64,000 nucleotides of DNA from Streptomyces sp. NRRL S-31 (GTDB lineage: Bacteria > Actinomycetota > Actinomycetes > Streptomycetales > Streptomycetaceae), in the NCBI RefSeq assembly GCF_000718775.1, contig NZ_JOCB01000028.1, forward strand, positions 12,362 to 76,361, read 5' to 3'. Position 1 is the first letter of the stretch. Each line of letters starts with the position of its first letter. The notes beneath the pieces were generated by a model. The model did no database searches and was not told the DNA's origin. It saw nothing but the letters and a program-made list of their open reading frames with translations. The translations under genes were made by a program, and so were the position numbers. Below, one piece after another: positions 60,020 through 64,000 of the stretch.

Positions 60020-62221
60020 TCAGCGCTCCGGCGCCAGCCAGACCGTCGCGAGCGGCGGCAGGGTCAGCTCCAGGAACCCGTCCGCGGGCTTCACCGGCGC
60101 CCCGGTGCCGACCCCGCCGCCGCCGTAGCGGACGTCGTCCGTGTTCAGCACCTCCCGCCAGGCCGCGAACCCCTCGGGCACCCACAGCCGGTAGCCGTCC
60201 CGGACGACGGGGGAGAAGTTCGACACCGCCAGCAGCGGGCCGCCGTCGGCGGCGAACCGCAGGAACGCCAGGACGTTGTCGTCCGCCGCGTCGCACAGCA
60301 CCCACCGGAAACCGCCCGGGTCGGTGTCCCGCTGCCACAGCGCGGGCGTCGCCCGGTACACCGTGTTCAGCTCGCGGACCAGGCACTGCACGCCCCGGTG
60401 GTCGCCGGCGGAGTGGTAGTCGTCGCCGAGCAGCCACCACTCCGGGCCGTGCGCCTCCGACCACTCCGCCCCCTGGGCGAACTCCTGTCCCATGAACAGC
60501 AGCTGCTTGCCCGGGTGGGCCCACATGAAGCCCAGGTAGGCGCGGTGGTTGGCGCGTCGCTGCCACCAGTCGCCGGGCATCTTCGACACCAGCGCCTGCT
60601 TGCCGTGCACCACCTCGTCGTGCGAGATCGGCAGGACGTAGTTCTCGCTGTAGGCGTACACCATCGAGAAGGTCATCTCGTCGTGGTGGTACTTGCGGTG
60701 CACCGGCTCCTTCTGGATGTACTGGAGCGAGTCGTGCATCCAGCCCATGTTCCACTTCAGACCGAAGCCGAGCCCGCCGCTGTCCGTCGGCCGCGTCACC
60801 CCGTCCCACGCGGTGGACTCCTCGGCGATCATCACCACGCCCGGGCAGCGCCGGTAGACGGTGGCGTTCATCTCCTGGAGGAAGGCGACCGCGTCCAGGT
60901 CCTCCCGGCCGCCGAAGACGTTCGGCTCCCACTGCCCGGAGTCCCGCGAGTAGTCCAGGTAGAGCATGGAGGCCACCGCGTCCACCCGCAGCCCGTCGAT
61001 GTGGAACTCCTCGCACCAGTAGACGGCGTTGGCGACGAGGAAGTTGCGCACCTCCGTACGGCCGTAGTCGAACTCGTACGTCCCCCAGTCCGGGTGCTCG
61101 GCCCGCGTCGGGTTCCCGGGTTCGTACAGCGGGTCCCCGTCGAACCGGGCCAGCGCCCAGTCGTCCTTCGGGAAGTGGGCCGGCACCCAGTCCATGATCA
61201 CGCCGATGCCGGCCCGGTGACAGGCGTCCACGAAGCAGCGGAAGTCGTCCGGGGAGCCGAGCCGGGGGGTCGGCGCGTAGTACGAGGTGACCTGGTACCC
61301 CCACGAGCCGCTGAAGGGATGCCCGGCCACCGGCATCAGCTCCACGTGCGTGAAGCCCATCTCCTTGACGTACGCCGGGAGTTGTTCGGCCAGCTCGCGG
61401 TAGGTCGCGCCCGGCCGCCAGGACGGCAGGTGCACCTCGTACACCGAGAACGGCGCCTGGTGCACGGGGGTGGCGCCGCGCTCCGCCATCCACCGGGCGT
61501 CGCCCCACTCGTGGTGCGCGGCCGTCACCACCGAGGCGGTGTCCGGCGGCACCTCCGTGCCCCGGGCCATCGGGTCGGCCTTCAGGAACCGGTGCCCGTA
61601 CCGGGAGGTGATCTCGAACTTGTACCGGGTGCCCTCGCCGATCCCGGGCAGGAACAGCTCCCACACCCCGGACGCGCCGAGCGAGCGCATCGGGTACTGC
61701 GTGCCGTCCCAGTACGTGAAGTCCCCGGCCACCCGGACCCCCTGGGCGTTCGGCGCCCACACCGTGAACCGGGTGCCGGCCACGCCCTGGTGGACCATCG
61801 GCTCGGCGCCGAGCGCCCGCCACAGCTGCTCGTGCCGGCCCTCCCGGATCAGGTGCAGGTCCAGCTCGCCGAGGGCGGGCAGGAACCGGTACGGGTCGTG
61901 CACCTCCCGCTCGCCGTCGTCGTACGCCACCAGCAGGGTGTACGACGGGACCTCCGGGCCGGGCAGGAGGCCGGCGAACAGACCGTCGCCCTCGGAGCGC
62001 AGCGGGGTGCGCGTCCCGCCGGCCAGGACGGTCACCGCGCGGGCGTTCGGGCGCAGCGCCCGGACCAGCGTGCCGCCCGGCACCGGGTGGGCGCCCAGCA
62101 GGGCGTGCGGATCGTGGTGCGCCCCGGCCAGCAGCCGGCCGCGGTCGGCCGCGTCCAGCGGGGTGGCCGCGGGCGGCAGGGGGCCCGCCGCCTCGGGACG
62201 CGTGGTGTCGCGCAGTGCCAT
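60020..62221 (-). CDS. glgB: 1,4-alpha-glucan branching enzyme
   Basis: 733 residues, full length. An N-terminal carbohydrate-binding/starch-synthase-like beta domain (about 25-220) precedes the GH13 barrel: VELMPVAGHPFSGSWGYQ, DWVPAHFPKD, the nucleophile region GLRVDAVASMLY, the acid/base EESTAWDG and LPISHDEVVHGK. It makes alpha-1,6 branches in alpha-1,4-glucan. It begins three bases after the mak stop (62225), so the two are co-transcribed. With mak and treS (and presumably glgE just outside) it forms the trehalose-to-glycogen route. Confidence 0.96.
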   Translation of the reverse strand: MALRDTTRPEAAGPLPPAATPLDAADRGRLLAGAHHDPHALLGAHPVPGGTLVRALRPNARAVTVLAGGTRTPLRSEGDGLFAGLLPGPEVPSYTLLVAYDDGEREVHDPYRFLPALGELDLHLIREGRHEQLWRALGAEPMVHQGVAGTRFTVWAPNAQGVRVAGDFTYWDGTQYPMRSLGASGVWELFLPGIGEGTRYKFEITSRYGHRFLKADPMARGTEVPPDTASVVTAAHHEWGDARWMAERGATPVHQAPFSVYEVHLPSWRPGATYRELAEQLPAYVKEMGFTHVELMPVAGHPFSGSWGYQVTSYYAPTPRLGSPDDFRCFVDACHRAGIGVIMDWVPAHFPKDDWALARFDGDPLYEPGNPTRAEHPDWGTYEFDYGRTEVRNFLVANAVYWCEEFHIDGLRVDAVASMLYLDYSRDSGQWEPNVFGGREDLDAVAFLQEMNATVYRRCPGVVMIAEESTAWDGVTRPTDSGGLGFGLKWNMGWMHDSLQYIQKEPVHRKYHHDEMTFSMVYAYSENYVLPISHDEVVHGKQALVSKMPGDWWQRRANHRAYLGFMWAHPGKQLLFMGQEFAQGAEWSEAHGPEWWLLGDDYHSAGDHRGVQCLVRELNTVYRATPALWQRDTDPGGFRWVLCDAADDNVLAFLRFAADGGPLLAVSNFSPVVRDGYRLWVPEGFAAWREVLNTDDVRYGGGGVGTGAPVKPADGFLELTLPPLATVWLAPER

Positions 62222-62224
62222 GGG

Positions 62225-63589
62225 TCAGCCTCCCCAGACCGCGAGCCGTTTGATCGCCGCCATCGGAACCGGAAGCCAGTCCGGCCGGTGTCTCGCCTCG
62301 TACAGCACCTCGTAGACCGCCCTGTCCGTCTCGTGCGCGCGCAGCAGCGCGTGCTTCTTGCGTGGGTCCCAGCCCGCGCGGGCCGCGTAGCCCGCGCAGA
62401 ACGCCTCCCGGCAGCGGCGTGCCCACTCGGGTCGCCAGGGGCGGCGCTGCCGGGCCGCGTAGTCGAAGGAGCGCAGCATCCCGGCGACGTCCCGCACCGG
62501 GGACTGCGGGGCCCGCCGCTCCGCGAGCGGCCGGGACGGTTCGCCCTCGAAGTCGATGACGAACCAGTCGCGGCCGGCCCGCAGCACCTGTCCGAGGTGC
62601 AGGTCGCCGTGGACGCGCTGGACGGGGGGCCCGGTGTCGCAGGTGGCGAGCGCCGCGAACGCGGCCCGCAGACCGGGCACGAAGGGCACCAGCGCGGGTA
62701 CGGCGTGCGCGGCGGCGTCCAGCCGCGCGCGCATCGCCTCGGCCGTACGGCCGTTCTCGCCCGGTCCGGCCGACGGGAAGGCCTCCGCCAGCGCCAGGTG
62801 CACCTCCGCCATGGCCCGGCCCAGCGCGCGGGCCTCGGCGGTGAAGTCGTCGCCCGCGGCGAGCGCGCCGAGCGCCAGCGACCAGCCGTCGGTGGCGTCC
62901 GGCAGGAACGGCTGGAGCACCCCGAGGGTGGCCTGGCGCGGGGCGCTCGTGGTGAACCAGGCCACCGGTGCGGGCACCCGCGCGCAGCCCTGCGCGGCCA
63001 GTGCGGCCGGCACCTCCAGGTCCGGGTTGACACCCGGCTGGATCCGCCGGAACAGCTTCAGGATGTAGGCGTCGCCGTACACGATCGAGGAGTTGGACTG
63101 CTCGGCGTCCAGCAGCCGGGGCGGCAGCCCGCCGGGCACCAGGGCGGCCGGGTCCGCCCCGAACCGGAGCGGTCCCGCCGTGCCGGGCCGCCGCAGCCGC
63201 TCCAGCAGCAGATGGGCCGAGCGCGGGTCGTGCAGCGCGTCGTACACCGCGAGTCCGGCCAGCGGGCCCTCGACGGCCCGCCCGATGAAGGCCCGCTCCA
63301 GCCGTGGGGCGAGGTGCGGGCGCAGGCCCAGCAGCAACTGGTAGCAGTCCCCGGGCGGGGGAGTGCCGCCCGGGGTGGGCACCGGCGCGTGCGAGGCGTG
63401 CACCAGCAGGTGCAGACACCCCGGGAACAGCTCGGTCACGGACAGCACCGACAGATCGGTGACGGGCCGGTCCTTGCCCGCGAACCAGCGTTGCCTCGGC
63501 AGCCATTCCCGCAACAGGCCGCCGAGCGAGGCCAGCGGCCCGTCGGCTCCGGTCGCGGTGCGCGGTCGGGGAGTGATGGTCTTCGGCAT
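62225..63589 (-). CDS. mak: maltokinase (Pep2/Mak)
   Basis: 454 residues. The N-terminal cap is typical (LREWLPRQRWFAGKDRPVTDL), and the kinase core has YILKLFRRIQPGVNPDLEVPAALA for lysine and glutamate contacts, the catalytic loop VHGDLHLGQVLR and WFVIDFEGEPSRPLAERRAPQSPVRDVAGMLRSFDYAA for metal binding. It phosphorylates maltose with ATP to maltose-1-phosphate, the substrate of the glucan-building enzyme GlgE. ATG 63589 is preceded by AGGAAAGGA. It lies 33 bp after treS. In some relatives treS and mak are fused; here they are separate. Confidence 0.95.
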   Translation of the reverse strand: MPKTITPRPRTATGADGPLASLGGLLREWLPRQRWFAGKDRPVTDLSVLSVTELFPGCLHLLVHASHAPVPTPGGTPPPGDCYQLLLGLRPHLAPRLERAFIGRAVEGPLAGLAVYDALHDPRSAHLLLERLRRPGTAGPLRFGADPAALVPGGLPPRLLDAEQSNSSIVYGDAYILKLFRRIQPGVNPDLEVPAALAAQGCARVPAPVAWFTTSAPRQATLGVLQPFLPDATDGWSLALGALAAGDDFTAEARALGRAMAEVHLALAEAFPSAGPGENGRTAEAMRARLDAAAHAVPALVPFVPGLRAAFAALATCDTGPPVQRVHGDLHLGQVLRAGRDWFVIDFEGEPSRPLAERRAPQSPVRDVAGMLRSFDYAARQRRPWRPEWARRCREAFCAGYAARAGWDPRKKHALLRAHETDRAVYEVLYEARHRPDWLPVPMAAIKRLAVWGG

Positions 63590-63621
63590 GGTGACGCGTC
63601 CTTTCCTCGGCGCCGGACGGG

Positions 63622-64000
63622 TCAGCGGCGGCGGCCGATGCGGGATGCGACTCGGGTGAGCCGGAACCAGTAGAAACCGTGGCCTTGCAGGGTCAGCAGG
63701 TAGGGCAGTTCGCCGATGGCGGGGAACCGCACCCCGCCGATCAGCTCGACGGGGTGCCGTCCGTCGTAGGCCCGCAGGTCCAGTTCGGTGGGCTGGGCGA
63801 AGCGGGAGAAGTTGTGCACGCACAGCACGAGGTCGTCCTCGTACTCGCGCAGAAACGCCAGGACCGCGGGGTTGGAGGAGGTCAGTTCGGTGAACGAGCC
63901 GAGTCCGAAGGCGGGGTTCTGCTTGCGGATCTCGATCATGCGGCGGGTCCAGTGCAGCAGCGAGGAGGGCGAGGACATCGACGCCTCGACGTTGGTGACC
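63622..64000 (-). CDS. treS: trehalose synthase, C-terminal part (start beyond window)
   Basis: Open to the window edge; the last 126 codons are present. LLHWTRRMIEIRKQNPAFGLGSFTEL, VLAFLREYEDDLVLCVHNFSRFAQPTELDLRAYDGRHPVELIGG and LLTLQGHGFYWFRL are the C-terminal beta domain of GH13 trehalose synthase, which interconverts maltose and trehalose. The catalytic barrel lies beyond 64000. Direction and spacing (33 bp to mak) indicate a treS-mak-glgB operon, usually headed by glgE. Confidence 0.93.
   Translation of the reverse strand, partial: VTNVEASMSSPSSLLHWTRRMIEIRKQNPAFGLGSFTELTSSNPAVLAFLREYEDDLVLCVHNFSRFAQPTELDLRAYDGRHPVELIGGVRFPAIGELPYLLTLQGHGFYWFRLTRVASRIGRRR

Noticed and set aside
59621..63673. 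A 1350-codon open frame on the plus strand
   Set aside because: It runs antisense to glgB and mak, both recognised at full length, and its own text has no protein character.

Overview
The window is very GC-rich chromosomal DNA (third codon positions almost all G or C) from a filamentous actinomycete, most likely Streptomyces. Markers are an SsgA-like sporulation protein, a WhiB-type iron-sulfur regulator, two SigB/SigF-family sigma factors with RsbW-like kinases, ROK-controlled secreted glycoside hydrolases, and a treS-maltokinase-glgB cluster. The mix of regulators, secreted enzymes, decayed genes and small unknowns suits an arm-proximal region. No rRNA, tRNA, CRISPR array, phage or insertion sequence was seen.

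Layout. 1-6.8 kb: 3' end of an aldo/keto reductase; a BlaI-type repressor with a membrane metallopeptidase (ATGA overlap, candidate operator upstream); a VOC protein; adenosine deaminase; a DinB-like protein; a divergent LysR/aldo-keto reductase pair; a SnoaL-like protein. 7-14.7 kb: an unknown, an RsbW-like ATPase, a stress sigma factor, a ClgR-like regulator on an apparently leaderless promoter, two VOC proteins, RNase HI with a zinc-finger-like tail, an FAD monooxygenase ending in a 15-bp repeat array, and a lipase. 14.7-16.9 kb: an MFS pump and its TetR behind two tandem palindromes. 16.9-17.3 kb: fused remnants of a LysR gene and an acyl-CoA ligase gene. 17.4-27.4 kb: aldo/keto reductase, two membrane proteins, SsgA-like protein, F420-type oxidoreductase, a 0.9-kb region without a supportable gene, a frameshifted threonine dehydratase gene, a prenyltransferase/TPR operon with its own palindromic control site, an AIM24 protein and a secreted serine hydrolase.

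27.4-36.4 kb: an M4 metalloprotease, then a four-gene ROK / GH27 alpha-galactosidase / GH95 alpha-L-fucosidase / SGNH-esterase operon with a consensus leaderless promoter and a 15-bp-stem terminator. It looks like a regulated module for trimming galactose, fucose and acyl groups from extracellular glycans. 36.5-40 kb: three overlapping genes encoding a receiver/glutaredoxin-like/thioredoxin-reductase-like fusion, a cyclic-nucleotide-domain histidine kinase and a UBP zinc finger, next to a universal stress protein. This is the best candidate here for an under-described system, a two-component pathway whose output is a flavoenzyme rather than a DNA-binding protein.

41-49 kb: DUF4032 kinase-like protein, MBL hydrolase, AlkB-like dioxygenase, TetR with palindromic control sites, a frameshifted FAD dehydrogenase gene, DUF488, WhiB-like, MFS exporter and a lone cyclic-nucleotide domain. 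49.7-59.9 kb: a kinase plus stress sigma factor behind a sigma-B-like promoter, a FUSC transporter, DUF4287, type II NADH dehydrogenase, another RsbW-like ATPase, acyl-CoA synthetase, a DUF6480 peptide and a YbdK-type glutamate-cysteine ligase. 60-64 kb: glgB, mak and the 3' end of treS, all leftward, part of the GlgE-type trehalose-to-alpha-glucan pathway.
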